Shown here: piece after piece, positions 26,146 through 35,076 of the stretch
How the letters are laid out: the number at the start of each line of letters is the position of its first letter
How positions within the stretch are numbered: position 1 is the first letter of the stretch
Assembly (NCBI RefSeq): GCF_003054175.1
Contig: NZ_QBKN01000018.1
Location: 40,083-104,082, forward strand
Direction of reading: 5' to 3'
Source: Allosediminivita pacifica
GTDB lineage: Bacteria; Pseudomonadota; Alphaproteobacteria; Rhodobacterales; Rhodobacteraceae
Length of the DNA: 64,000 bases
Notes under the pieces: generated by a model
Databases searched by the model: none
Told to the model about the DNA's origin: nothing
The model's input: the letters and a program-made list of their open reading frames with translations, nothing else
Made by a program: the position numbers and the translations under genes

Positions 26146-27459
26146 GTGAGAACGCGTCTCGCGATCAGACTTCATGCGCTCCTAGAGGGCTTTTTTCCGG
26201 AACGTCGTCTCTTTCTGAGATCCGAGACAGACACAAGGTTCATCCGGCTTCGCCCGGGCACCCAGGCGGTCGCCGCCACCGGTGCCGGGCTCGTCGTGGC
26301 CTGGACCATCGTTGCAACGGCGATCCTGCTGATGGACAGCATCGGGTCGGGCAACTACCGGGAACAGGCCGAGCGCGAGCAGACCACATATCAGCAGCGG
26401 CTCAACGCCCTATCGGATGAGCGCGATGCGCGGGCCCACGAAGCGGCCCAGGCGCAGGAGCGCTTCAACGCCGCGCTTCAGCAGATTTCGGCGATGCAGA
26501 CGGAACTGCTCGAATCCGAAACCAAGCGCCGCGAGCTCGAGACCGGGATCGACGTGATCCAGGCGACGCTGCGCAAGACCATGAAAGAGCGCGAGGCTGC
26601 CAGCGAACGCGTGGCGAGCCTCCAGGAGCGGATCGAAGGCGGCACTCAGGTGGCCTCGGCCGGCAACGGCGAAGGCGACGCCACGCTCGAGATGCTGACG
26701 CAGGCCCTGTCGCGCACTGCCGAGGAGCGTGACCAGGTGGTGGCCGATGCCCAGGATGCGCTGGTGCGCGCCGACCGCATGGCCATGGAACTGCGTAACA
26801 AGGAGAGCGAGAACGATCGTATCTTCCGGCAGCTGGAAGAGGCGATGACCGTTTCGGTCAAGCCGCTCGACAAGATGTTCGAAGCCGCCGGCATGGATCC
26901 CGACCGCATCATCAGCCAGGTGCGCAGTGGCTATTCCGGCCAGGGCGGCCCGCTGACCCCGCTGAGCCTTTCGACCCGCAGCGAGGAGCCGAGCGACGAG
27001 ACCCTGCGCGCCAACCGCATCCTCAACCAGATGGACCGGCTGAACCTTTATCGCATCGCGGCGCAGCGCGCGCCCTTCGCGACCCCGCTGAAGGACCCGT
27101 TCCGCTTTACCAGCGGCTTTGGTCGCCGATGGGGCCGGCTGCACGCGGGTACCGATTTCGCAGCTCCGCACGGCACGCCGATCTATTCGACCGCCGATGG
27201 TGTCGTCATCCACGCCGGGTGGATGTCGGGCTACGGCCGGCTGGTGAAGATCCAGCACGAGTTCGGCATCGAAACGCGCTATGCGCACATGTCCAAAATC
27301 CGCGTCGAGAAGGGCCAAAGGGTCTCGCGCGGGGATCGCATCGGTGATATGGGGAACACAGGACGGTCCACCGGCACCCACCTGCACTACGAGGTCAGAG
27401 TTGGCGGCGAACCGGTCAATCCCATGATCTATATCAAGGCTGCGAACGATGTTTTCTAA
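26146..27459 (+). CDS. M23-family peptidoglycan endopeptidase with coiled coil
   Basis: This 437-residue envelope protein has a short cytoplasmic N-terminus, one membrane helix (about residues 45-65), then a long Gln/Glu/Arg-rich coiled coil (about 70-250), then a LytM/M23 domain. The zinc site is visible as His333 and Asp337 (HAGTDFAAPHG) and His412-Leu-His414 (THLHYEVR), so it should be catalytically competent. The start is GTG at 26146 after AAAGGGA. The last 11 bases overlap the bactofilin gene; peptidase-bactofilin pairs elsewhere shape the cell wall. Confidence 0.88.
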   Translation: MRTRLAIRLHALLEGFFPERRLFLRSETDTRFIRLRPGTQAVAATGAGLVVAWTIVATAILLMDSIGSGNYREQAEREQTTYQQRLNALSDERDARAHEAAQAQERFNAALQQISAMQTELLESETKRRELETGIDVIQATLRKTMKEREAASERVASLQERIEGGTQVASAGNGEGDATLEMLTQALSRTAEERDQVVADAQDALVRADRMAMELRNKESENDRIFRQLEEAMTVSVKPLDKMFEAAGMDPDRIISQVRSGYSGQGGPLTPLSLSTRSEEPSDETLRANRILNQMDRLNLYRIAAQRAPFATPLKDPFRFTSGFGRRWGRLHAGTDFAAPHGTPIYSTADGVVIHAGWMSGYGRLVKIQHEFGIETRYAHMSKIRVEKGQRVSRGDRIGDMGNTGRSTGTHLHYEVRVGGEPVNPMIYIKAANDVF

Positions 27460-28006
27460 GAGCAAGATCAATGAGCCCGGCCCGAAGGCGGACGAGGCTG
27501 CGAAGCCCGCAGCCCCGGAAATGCCGCGTGCCAGCAGCTCTGGTTCCGAGTACAAACCGACCGCACCCAAGGCCAAGCCGCCCGCATCCGTGCTGTCGAA
27601 CGATCTGCACGTGGTCGGTAACCTGAAGACCACCGGTGACATCCAGGTGGAGGGCACCGTCGAGGGCGACATCCGCGCCCACCTGCTGACCATCGGCGAA
27701 TCCGCGACCATCAAGGGCGAAGTCGTCGCCGACGACGTGGTCATCAACGGCCGTATCGTCGGTCGCGTGCGTGGCCTGAAGGTGCGCCTGACCGCGACCG
27801 CGCGGGTCGAGGGCGACATCATCCACAAGACCATCGCCATCGAGAGCGGTGCCCATTTCGAAGGCTCCGTGCAGCGTCAGGACGATCCGCTGACCGGCGG
27901 CAAGGGCGGCGCGAAAAAGCCCGCGGGCGGTCAGTCCTCTGGCCAGTCGGCGCCGCGCGCGCAGGAAAGCTCTTCCTCGACCGAGGCGGAAGCGTCGAAC
28001 GGCTGA
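27449..28006 (+). CDS. Bactofilin (polymer-forming cytoskeletal protein)
   Basis: This 185-residue protein has a Pro/Ala/Lys-rich N-terminus that is probably disordered. The DUF583 beta-helix core follows from about residue 45 to 145 (SNDLHVVGNLKTTGDIQVEG, then repeated turns with GDI, GEV and GRV), then a low-complexity Ser/Gln/Gly tail. Bactofilins assemble into nucleotide-independent filaments at the membrane. Its start overlaps the M23 peptidase gene by 11 bases, implying coupled synthesis and a joint role in localised peptidoglycan remodelling. A terminator follows. Confidence 0.9.
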   Translation: MFSKSKINEPGPKADEAAKPAAPEMPRASSSGSEYKPTAPKAKPPASVLSNDLHVVGNLKTTGDIQVEGTVEGDIRAHLLTIGESATIKGEVVADDVVINGRIVGRVRGLKVRLTATARVEGDIIHKTIAIESGAHFEGSVQRQDDPLTGGKGGAKKPAGGQSSGQSAPRAQESSSSTEAEASNG

Positions 28007-28031
28007 TACGGGGCATGTCCCGAAGATTTCA

Positions 28032-28064
28032 CGGGCGCCCGGCGCAAGCCGCGGCGCCCGTTTC
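28032..28064 (+). terminator. Rho-independent terminator after bactofilin gene
   Basis: CGGGCGCC (28032-28039) pairs with GGCGCCCG (28053-28060), followed by TTTC. It separates the operon from the convergent YbjN-type gene. Confidence 0.65.
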
Positions 28065-28075
28065 GCGTTCCGGCC

Positions 28076-28573
28076 TCAGAACTCGACGAAATTGACGAAG
28101 GTGCCGAAGGCGGCGTCCCAGCGCATGACCATGCGCTCGAAGGCGGCGGGCGTGAGGTCGGTGGCCCCGGGCAGGGCGAGGCTGATCCTCGGATGGCCGT
28201 TCTCGTCCACGTAGGCCTGGCCCACGAGCTGATCGAGGTTCCAGTCGTTCATTTCTTCGGCGGTGAAGGCGCGTTCGGTGTCGAAGCCGCCGTAGAACTG
28301 CAGGTCCTTGCAGTCGGCGGCCTCTTCGCAGCCGTAGAACCAGATCTCGAACATGGCGCCGCTTGCGCCCGAGACGATCTTGGGGTCGCCGTAATCGTCG
28401 GTCGTCAGCAGGGCACGGTAGCCGAGCGCTTGCAGCGCCGCGGCGACGGCCTCGGGGCTGCCGGCGCCCAGACTGGCCTCGGCGGAGGCGGGCGGTTCGG
28501 GGGCGGGAGCTTCGGTCTGGGCCATGGCGACAAGCGGAAGCAGGCCGAGGGCAATGGCGGGAATGAAACGCAT
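28076..28573 (-). CDS. Exported YbjN-domain protein
   Basis: This 165-residue protein has a Sec signal peptide (cleavage near AMAQT) and an Ala/Pro-rich linker, then a YbjN-type domain. The domain core is recognisable: LQALGYRALLTTDDYGDPKI, an FYGC...DCKDLQFYGGF pair of cysteines, and MNDWNLDQLVGQAYVDENG. YbjN domains resemble the type III chaperone fold; the role of exported versions is unknown. A good AGGAGAT ribosome site precedes the ATG. It follows the HNH nuclease gene on the same strand. Confidence 0.78.
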   Translation of the reverse strand: MRFIPAIALGLLPLVAMAQTEAPAPEPPASAEASLGAGSPEAVAAALQALGYRALLTTDDYGDPKIVSGASGAMFEIWFYGCEEAADCKDLQFYGGFDTERAFTAEEMNDWNLDQLVGQAYVDENGHPRISLALPGATDLTPAAFERMVMRWDAAFGTFVNFVEF

Positions 28574-28654
28574 GAATCTATATCTCCTGGCTGAAATGCC
28601 GGAACCATCGGCGGATCACTCGTCCAGGACCGCGCGGTGCAATGTCACGCGCGG

Positions 28655-29239
28655 CTACGCCTCCAGCTCGGCGTCCCAGTAGAGGAAGTCGAGCCAGCTT
28701 TCGTGCAGGTGGTTGGGCGGAAACTTGCGCCCCATGTTGAGAAGCTCGGAAGCCGAAGGCTGGCGCGGCGGCTTGAACAGGCTCATGCCGGCCTGACGCA
28801 GGCTTTTGGAGCCCTTGCGCAGGTTGCAGCGCGCGCAGGCGGCCACGACGTTTTCCCAGCTCGTGATGCCGCCCGAAGCACGGGGGATCACATGGTCGAA
28901 GGTCAGCTCGGTCTTGGTGCCGCAGTACTGGCAGCGGAATTCGTCCCTCAGAAAAAGATTGAAGCGCGTGAAGGCCACGCGCTTCTGGGGTTTGACGAAA
29001 TCCTTGAGGACCACGACGCTGGGGATCTGGAGAGTCATGCTGGGACTTCTGACCACCTCGTCGTAGTGGGCGACGATGTCGACCCGGTCGAGGAAGGCCG
29101 CCTTCACCGCGTCCTGCCAGGGCCACAAACTGAGCGGATAGTAGGAAAGTGGCCGGTAGTCCGCGTTCAGCACAAGCGCGGGGTGTTGTTTCAGTGCGCC
29201 CGGCTCGCGCACGAAAGTCGTCCTGAAATCGCCGTCCAT
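28655..29239 (-). CDS. HNH endonuclease-family protein
   Basis: This 194-residue protein has the HNH fold: CQYCG zinc knuckle, TFDHVIPRASGG (the H of the motif), WENVVAACARCN (the N and second Cys pair) and a following Lys-rich helix. Stand-alone HNH proteins of this type are widespread in alphaproteobacteria and are not tied to restriction or mobile elements; the role is unknown. The ATG at 29239 gives MDGDFRTTFV; an upstream ATG adds 24 less plausible residues and would begin inside the promoter region proposed at 29310-29337. Confidence 0.8.
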   Translation of the reverse strand: MDGDFRTTFVREPGALKQHPALVLNADYRPLSYYPLSLWPWQDAVKAAFLDRVDIVAHYDEVVRSPSMTLQIPSVVVLKDFVKPQKRVAFTRFNLFLRDEFRCQYCGTKTELTFDHVIPRASGGITSWENVVAACARCNLRKGSKSLRQAGMSLFKPPRQPSASELLNMGRKFPPNHLHESWLDFLYWDAELEA

Positions 29240-29309
29240 TGGAGAGTCGTCCTTCGCCCGGCCTGCTCGATCGTAAGCGCCAGGGCGGGGTCCGCCCCAA
29301 CCTAGATTC

Positions 29310-29337
29310 ACTATATCTCGCGTTAAGCTTCTGGCAA
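29310..29337 (-). promoter_or_regulatory. Candidate sigma-70 promoter of the HNH gene
   Basis: On the minus strand TTGCCA (29332-29337) and TATAGT (29310-29315) are separated by 16 bp, about 70 bp upstream of the HNH start. Both boxes are close to consensus in an otherwise GC-rich region. Confidence 0.5.
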
Positions 29338-29473
29338 GCCCCGCAAGATGCAGTGTTCCGGCGCAGGGGTATCCAAAAAACGTAACTGCTTCGTGACAGG
29401 GCAGCCGGGCGGCGGCGACGTGTTGTCCACAGGGCTATTGGGCATTTGCGCGCCGCCTGCTAGGCTTCTGGCC

Positions 29474-29908
29474 ATGACATCGGACGATCTTCCCAACGCA
29501 GCGCCGTCGCCCGGAGTGCTTGAAGCGGCCGTCTATGCAAGCGACCTCGACGCCGCTGAGTCCTTCTATGGAGGGGTGCTGGCGTTGGAGAAGATCTCTC
29601 GCGTCGGTGACCGTCACGTCTTTTTTCGCGTGGGGCCGGGCGTTCTGCTGGTGTTCAACCCCGACGAGACGGTGAAGCCCCCGGGCAACCCGGACATGCC
29701 TGTGCCGCCGCACGGAAGCCGCGGCGAGGGGCACGTGTGCCTAGCCATGCCGGGCGAGGCGCTCGACGACTGGCGTCGGCGGCTCGGGGCGGCCGGTGTG
29801 GAGATCGAGGCGGATTTCATCTGGCCCAACGGCGCGCGGTCGATCTACGTCCGCGATCCGGGCAACAATTCGGTTGAGCTGGCAGAGCCGAGGTTGTGGG
29901 CGGGGTGA
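29474..29908 (+). CDS. VOC (glyoxalase/dioxygenase) family protein
   Basis: This 144-residue protein has the paired beta-alpha-beta-beta-beta modules of the vicinal oxygen chelate fold. The first module contains VLEAAVYASDLDAAESFYG, the second GHVCLAMPGEALDDWRRRL, and the C-terminal signature YVRDPGNNSVELAEP carries the metal-binding Glu. Members include glyoxalase I, fosfomycin resistance proteins and ring-cleavage dioxygenases; this one cannot be assigned further. The ATG at 29474 begins the family-like part; a longer upstream frame is not supported. Confidence 0.78.
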   Translation: MTSDDLPNAAPSPGVLEAAVYASDLDAAESFYGGVLALEKISRVGDRHVFFRVGPGVLLVFNPDETVKPPGNPDMPVPPHGSRGEGHVCLAMPGEALDDWRRRLGAAGVEIEADFIWPNGARSIYVRDPGNNSVELAEPRLWAG

Positions 29909-29910
29909 TC

Positions 29911-29958
29911 GCCCCCTCCCTAGCCCTCCCCCTGGCAGGGGGAGGGGACGTGTTGCGC
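29911..29958 (+). repeat. Type-C dispersed repeat, copy 2
   Basis: This hairpin has CCCTCCCCCT facing AGGGGGAGGG, followed by GACGTGTTGCGC. It is in the same orientation as the copies at 15165 and 29997, directly after the VOC gene. Confidence 0.65.
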
Positions 29959-29996
29959 GGGTGACTGCTGGCGCGCACCATTTCGGGCGCTCCGAG

Positions 29997-30043
29997 CCCC
30001 TCACCCTATCCCTCTCCCCGGGGGGAGAGGGGACCTGTTGCGC
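29997..30043 (+). repeat. Type-C dispersed repeat, copy 3
   Basis: CCCCTCACCCTATCCCTCTC leads into a hairpin with GGGGGGAGAGGG, followed by GACCTGTTGCGC. With copy 2 it forms a near-tandem pair between two convergent genes and may serve as a bidirectional transcript end. Confidence 0.7.
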
Positions 30044-30065
30044 TTCTTTCCCGTGTCACGCCCGA

Positions 30066-30518
30066 TCAGAGGGCGCGGACGGCTTCGAGGACTTCCTCGG
30101 CGTGGCCGGGCACCTTCACCTTGCGCCATTCGCGGGCGATGCGGCCCTCGGCGTCGATCAGGAAGGTCGAGCGTTCGATCCCCATGAACTTTTTGCCGTA
30201 CATGTTCTTCTCTTTCCAGACATCGTACTTTTCGCAGACATCGGCGTTCTCGTCGGAGAGAAGCGGCACGGTGAGCGATTTCTTGTCCATGAACTTGTGA
30301 TGGCTTTCGATGCTGTCCTTGGAAATGCCATAGACGTTGCAGTTCGCGTCGATGAACTCCTGCTGGAGCGCGGTGAAGGCCTCGTTCTCCTTGGTGCAGC
30401 CGGAGGTGTCGTCGCGGGGGTAGAAGAACAGGACGACCGGGTGCCCCCGCTGTGCGGACAGCGTGACATCGTCACCACCGGTGGAGGGCAGGGTGAAATC
30501 GGGGGCCATCTCGGACAT
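30066..30518 (-). CDS. bcp: Thioredoxin-dependent thiol peroxidase (BCP/PrxQ peroxiredoxin)
   Basis: This 150-residue cytoplasmic peroxiredoxin reduces hydroperoxides. The peroxidatic Cys lies in FFYPRDDTSGCTKEN, whose PRDDTSGCT core is diagnostic of the BCP/PrxQ subfamily. This protein also has a Cys in DANCNVYGIS, so the resolving Cys position is not typical and could be that residue or Cys in NADVCEK. The start at 30518 has an ideal AAGGAG. It is divergent from the AsmA-like gene across a 90-bp region. Confidence 0.9.
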   Translation of the reverse strand: MSEMAPDFTLPSTGGDDVTLSAQRGHPVVLFFYPRDDTSGCTKENEAFTALQQEFIDANCNVYGISKDSIESHHKFMDKKSLTVPLLSDENADVCEKYDVWKEKNMYGKKFMGIERSTFLIDAEGRIAREWRKVKVPGHAEEVLEAVRAL

Positions 30519-30608
30519 GGAACACTCCTTGGGAATAATGGTAAACTGGACGCTATCGCGCCCGGACGGGTGGAGTGTAGCGCGACGGGAGCGTCGATCC
30601 AGTGAACG

Positions 30609-33600
30609 ATGAAGGACGCTGAGACGGGGGCAGTGGCGGGCGCGCGTCGGCGCCGGCGGCGGCACCTGTGGTGGGCCGTGCCTCTCTGCCTTTTGCTGGT
30701 CCTTCTCGTCGGTGGCGCCTTCGCGCTGAGCGGTCGGCCGCTGCACGCGCCGGAGTGGGTGCGTGAGCGCGTGGCCGAACGTGTGGCGCAGGCTGCGCCG
30801 GGGCTGGATCTCGACTTCGGGGAGCTTTCGCTGATTGCGCGGGCGGGCGCACCGCTGCGGGTGCGGCTGGGGAACGTGGAACTGCGCGACGACCAGGGCG
30901 TGACCGTGGCCGAGCTTGCCTCGCTCGAGGCGGGGCTGTCGCCGCTGGCGGCGCTGCGCGGACAGCCTGTCCTGCACGGTGCGCGGGCGGCAGGCGCGAT
31001 GATGCGGGTCGAGCGGACGCCGGACGGGACGCTGCGCATGGCGCTTGGGGGCGGCTTCGGGGATGACCGCCAGATGCCCGCGGTGGGCGAGGTGCTGGCG
31101 CAGATCGACACGGCCCTGTCGGACCCGCGGCTGGCCGAGTTGCGCGCGATCACGGTCGAGGGTGTCACCGTGCGTTACGAGGATGCGCGCGCGCGGCGGG
31201 GCTGGACGGCCGACGGCGGGCTTATGCGGCTGACGCGCGAGGACGGCCGGCTGCGGCTCGCGGGGAACATCTCGGTGGTGGGCAGCGGGGCGCAGGCGGC
31301 TCGGCTGGAGGTGAATGCCGAAAGCGACATCGGCAGCCGGGCTGTCAGTGTCGGCGTCACGTTGCATGACCTGCCGGCGCAGGACATCGCCACCCAGAGT
31401 CCGGCACTCGCCTGGCTCAACGCCCTTCGGGCGCCGATCTCGGGGGCGCTGCGCACCCGCATGCGAGAGGATGGCACGCTCGGCACGCTGAACGCGACGC
31501 TGCAGATCGGGGAAGGCGCGCTTCAACCCACGCTGAACACCCGTGCGCTGCCCTTCGACTCCGCCCGGACCTACCTGACCTACGATCCGGACGAAGGTGT
31601 GTTGCGCTTCGACGAAATCGCGGTGCGTTCACCGCTGGGCGAGGTGAGCGCCAGCGGCGATGCGGTGCTGGCCGGAATCGAGGACGGCTGGCCCGACGCG
31701 ATCGAGGCGCAGATGCGTGTCTCGCGCGTGGCGCTCGCCGAGGGCGCGGCACTGGAGCGGGCGGTGACGCTGGAGGGCGCGGAAGTGGCCTTCAAGCTGG
31801 CGCTCGATCCGTTCCGCGTCAGGCTGGGGGAACTGCACGTCACCGACCCGGCGCTCCCGGTGCGGCTTTCGGGGCGGTTCTCGGCCGAGCCCTCGGGCTG
31901 GGCGCTTGGCGTGGATGCGCAGCTTGCGCAGACCACGCCGCAGGAGGTTCTGACCTGGTGGCCGCGGGCGTTCCGCCACCAGTTGCGCAACTGGGTGCGC
32001 GACAACCTGCTGCAGGGGCGCCTGACCGACGTGGCCTTTGCCCTGCGCAGTACCGCGGGCGAGGAGCCGGACATTCACCTCGACGCCGGGTTCGAGGGGC
32101 TGCGGCTGCGCTACAGCAACGATCTGGCGGATATCACCGGGGGCAAGGGTCGGATCGCCATCCACGACAGCCGCCTCGGCGTCTGGCTGGAGGAGGGCGA
32201 GGCCGATCCCGGACGGGGCGGGGTGCTGTCGCTGGCAGGGGCGCGCTTTACCATCGACCGGCTGGGGCAGGACCCGATGACCGGCAAGCTGGACCTCGTG
32301 GCCGAGGGCAGCGCCGAGGCCGCGCTCGCCTATATCGACAACCCCTCGTGGCGGGTGCTGTCGCGGACGGGGCGCGATCCGGGGCTTGCCACTGGACAGG
32401 TGGACCTGGCCGGAACACTGAGCCTGCCGCTGATGCGCAATATCCCGCGCGACGAGGTCGTGATGGATTTCGAGGGGGTGCTGCGGGATGTGGAAAGCGA
32501 CAGCCTCGTGCCGGGCAAGACCCTCACGGCGGACCGGCTGGCGCTGCGTCTGGACAGTGACCGGGTCGAGGTGGAGGGCGGCGTGGAGCTGTCCGGCCTG
32601 CCGGCGACGGGGCGCTGGACGCAGCCGATCCGCGGCGGCGCGCCCGGCGAGGTGCGCGCGCAGGTCGAGCTGAGCCCCGGCGCGCTGGCCGATTTCGGCA
32701 TACCCTTGCCGCCGGACATGCTGAGCGGGCGCGGCACGGGCGACCTGGCTTTGGATTTCCGCGAGAGCGGGCCGCCGGACTTCCGGCTGACCAGCGCGCT
32801 TGACGGGCTGGGGGTCGAGATCGCGCCGCTGGGATGGCGCCTGACGCAGGGCCAGAGCGGGCGCTTCGAGATCGCGGGGCGGCTTGGGTCGCCCGTGCGG
32901 ATCGACGGGCTTTCGCTTTCGGGCGCGGGACTCTCGGCCGAAGGCGGGTTGAGCCTGAACGGAAGCGGCGGTTTCGACGCGCTGCGACTGGACCGGCTGA
33001 CTCTCGGCAACTGGCTGGATGTCGAGGGTGTGCTGGCCGCACGCGGGCCGGGGCAGATCCCTGCGATCGAGCTTTCGGGTGGCCGCGTGGATATTCGCGG
33101 TCTGCCGGACGGCAGCGGTGGCGCAGGGGGGGGCGGATCGCCAGTGCCGCTGACACTGGCGCTGGACCGGCTGGAGGTCACCGACCGGATCTGGGTCGAG
33201 GACATGCGCGGGCGCTTTTCGCTCGGCTCGGCGCTGGTCGGCAGCTTCGAGGGCGTGCTTGGCGGCGAGGAGGAGATCGTGGGCGAAACCTCGGCGGCGC
33301 CGGGGGGCACGGCGCTTCGGGTCTATGCCGAGGATGCGGGCGACGCAGTCGATGGCGCGGGATTGCCCTTCCGGCTCGAGAACGGCCCGCTGGAGCTGCG
33401 GCTGGTGCCGGTACCGGGGTTGCAGGGCACCTATGACGGGCAGCTTGCCATCCGGCAGACGCGGCTGCGGGGCATGTCCGCGATCGCGGCCCTGCTGGAC
33501 GCGATCAGCCTTGTGGGCATTCTCGACCAGCTGAACGGACCGGGGATCTTCTTTTCCGATGTGGATGCGCGGTTCCGCCTGAGCCCCCAGCAGATCGTGC

Positions 33601-33884
33601 TGCAGGAAGGCACGGCTGTCGGGCCCTCGATGGGTGTCTCTCTGGACGGGTACATCAATCTCGCGCAGCAAAGGGTGGACCTTCAGGGCGTCCTTTCGCC
33701 GATCTACATCCTGAACGGCATTGGGCAGCTCGTTTCGCGCCGGGGCGAGGGGCTGATCGGTTTCAACTTCAACCTGCGGGGGCCCTTCTCGGGGCCGCAG
33801 GTCTCGGTGAACCCGCTTTCGGCCCTGACACCGGGGATCTTCCGTGACATTTTCCGCCGGCCGCGACCCGAGGTGTCGCAGTAA
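30609..33884 (+). CDS. Large AsmA/YhdP-like envelope protein (DUF3971)
   Basis: This 1091-residue protein has an Arg-rich cytoplasmic start and one membrane helix (about residues 20-42, [16 protein letters not shown]). A long, beta-rich periplasmic body follows, with DUF3971 in the middle and an AsmA-like C-terminal part ([16 protein letters not shown]...[13 protein letters not shown]). Such proteins form hydrophobic grooves bridging inner and outer membranes and are implicated in phospholipid transport (YhdP, TamB relatives). It is followed 17 bp later by queA. The start at 30609 is the first ATG after the divergent promoter region. Confidence 0.82.
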   Translation: MKDAETGAVAGARRRRRRHLWWAVPLCLLLVLLVGGAFALSGRPLHAPEWVRERVAERVAQAAPGLDLDFGELSLIARAGAPLRVRLGNVELRDDQGVTVAELASLEAGLSPLAALRGQPVLHGARAAGAMMRVERTPDGTLRMALGGGFGDDRQMPAVGEVLAQIDTALSDPRLAELRAITVEGVTVRYEDARARRGWTADGGLMRLTREDGRLRLAGNISVVGSGAQAARLEVNAESDIGSRAVSVGVTLHDLPAQDIATQSPALAWLNALRAPISGALRTRMREDGTLGTLNATLQIGEGALQPTLNTRALPFDSARTYLTYDPDEGVLRFDEIAVRSPLGEVSASGDAVLAGIEDGWPDAIEAQMRVSRVALAEGAALERAVTLEGAEVAFKLALDPFRVRLGELHVTDPALPVRLSGRFSAEPSGWALGVDAQLAQTTPQEVLTWWPRAFRHQLRNWVRDNLLQGRLTDVAFALRSTAGEEPDIHLDAGFEGLRLRYSNDLADITGGKGRIAIHDSRLGVWLEEGEADPGRGGVLSLAGARFTIDRLGQDPMTGKLDLVAEGSAEAALAYIDNPSWRVLSRTGRDPGLATGQVDLAGTLSLPLMRNIPRDEVVMDFEGVLRDVESDSLVPGKTLTADRLALRLDSDRVEVEGGVELSGLPATGRWTQPIRGGAPGEVRAQVELSPGALADFGIPLPPDMLSGRGTGDLALDFRESGPPDFRLTSALDGLGVEIAPLGWRLTQGQSGRFEIAGRLGSPVRIDGLSLSGAGLSAEGGLSLNGSGGFDALRLDRLTLGNWLDVEGVLAARGPGQIPAIELSGGRVDIRGLPDGSGGAGGGGSPVPLTLALDRLEVTDRIWVEDMRGRFSLGSALVGSFEGVLGGEEEIVGETSAAPGGTALRVYAEDAGDAVDGAGLPFRLENGPLELRLVPVPGLQGTYDGQLAIRQTRLRGMSAIAALLDAISLVGILDQLNGPGIFFSDVDARFRLSPQQIVLQEGTAVGPSMGVSLDGYINLAQQRVDLQGVLSPIYILNGIGQLVSRRGEGLIGFNFNLRGPFSGPQVSVNPLSALTPGIFRDIFRRPRPEVSQ

Positions 33885-33901
33885 CGGCGGAAGGACGACC
33901 C

Positions 33902-34939
33902 ATGAAGCTCAGCGATTTCGATTTTGACCTGCCCGAGGGGCGCATCGCCACGCGTCCGGCAAGCCCACGGTCCTCGGCCCGGCTGCTGGTGGCGCAGGGA
34001 GATGCGATCACCGACGGGGTGGTGACGGATCTGGTCGACTGGCTGCGTCCCGGCGACCGGCTGGTGCTGAACGACACGCGGGTGATCCCGGCGCGGCTGA
34101 GCGGGACGCGGCGGCGGGGCGAGAGTGAGGCGCGGATCGAGGCCACGCTGCTGGAGCCGCAGGCGGACGGGACCTGGGCGGCACTTCTGAAACCGCTGAA
34201 ACGGGTGAAGGACGGCGAGGAGATCCGTTTTTCCGATGCGCTCAGTGCAGTGGTCGAGGCCCGCGAGGACGGACAGGCCCGGCTGCGGTTCAACCTTTCG
34301 GGCGAGGATTTCGACGCGGCGCTGGAGGCGGCGGGCGCGATGCCGCTGCCGCCCTATATCGCCGCGCTGCGCGCCGCGGACGAGAAGGACCGCGAGGATT
34401 ACCAGACGGTCTGGGCGAAGAATTCGGGCGCCGTGGCGGCCCCGACGGCCTCGCTGCATTTCGACGAGGCTTTGCTGGCGGCGCTCGAGGCAAAGGGCGT
34501 GGCGTTCACGCATGTCACCCTGCACGTGGGCGCGGGCACTTTCCTTCCGGTGAAGGTCGACGACGTCACACAACACAGGATGCACGGGGAGTGGGGCGAG
34601 GTAAGCGAGCACGCCGCGCAGGAGATCTCCGCTACGAAGGCCGCGGGTGGGCGGGTGATCCCGGTCGGCACCACGGCGCTTCGACTGATCGAGACCGCGG
34701 CCGAGGGCGGCGAGATCGCGCCCTTCTCGGGCGTTACCGAGATCTTCATATATCCAGGATACCGCTTCCGGGTGACCGATGCGCTGATGACGAATTTCCA
34801 CCTGCCGAAGTCCACTCTGCTGATGCTGGTCTCGGCACTCATGGGGCAGGATCGGACCCGGCGGATTTACGACCATGCCGTAGCGGAAGGGTACCGCTTT
34901 TTCTCTTACGGTGACGCGTCTTTGTTAATACCGGAGTGA
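33902..34939 (+). CDS. queA: tRNA preQ1 ribosyltransferase-isomerase
   Basis: This 345-residue enzyme transfers and isomerises the ribosyl part of SAM onto preQ1-modified tRNA, giving epoxyqueuosine. The N-terminus [16 protein letters not shown] is typical, followed by [30 protein letters not shown] and the C-terminal [15 protein letters not shown]. Length is normal. GGAAGGA precedes the ATG. No tgt or other queuosine gene is adjacent in the window. Confidence 0.95.
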   Translation: MKLSDFDFDLPEGRIATRPASPRSSARLLVAQGDAITDGVVTDLVDWLRPGDRLVLNDTRVIPARLSGTRRRGESEARIEATLLEPQADGTWAALLKPLKRVKDGEEIRFSDALSAVVEAREDGQARLRFNLSGEDFDAALEAAGAMPLPPYIAALRAADEKDREDYQTVWAKNSGAVAAPTASLHFDEALLAALEAKGVAFTHVTLHVGAGTFLPVKVDDVTQHRMHGEWGEVSEHAAQEISATKAAGGRVIPVGTTALRLIETAAEGGEIAPFSGVTEIFIYPGYRFRVTDALMTNFHLPKSTLLMLVSALMGQDRTRRIYDHAVAEGYRFFSYGDASLLIPE

Positions 34940-35076
34940 TCCCGGAACTTCGCCCGACAGGCGGCGCGTTAGCCCGGGCGCGACATCCCGAGGGCCGGAA
35001 AAGCCGCTTTCCGTCGCGCAGTTGTAATCGATAACGGTTAGCCCGGCGTGGAGCGCGGGCAGAGACCGGGGGACTG

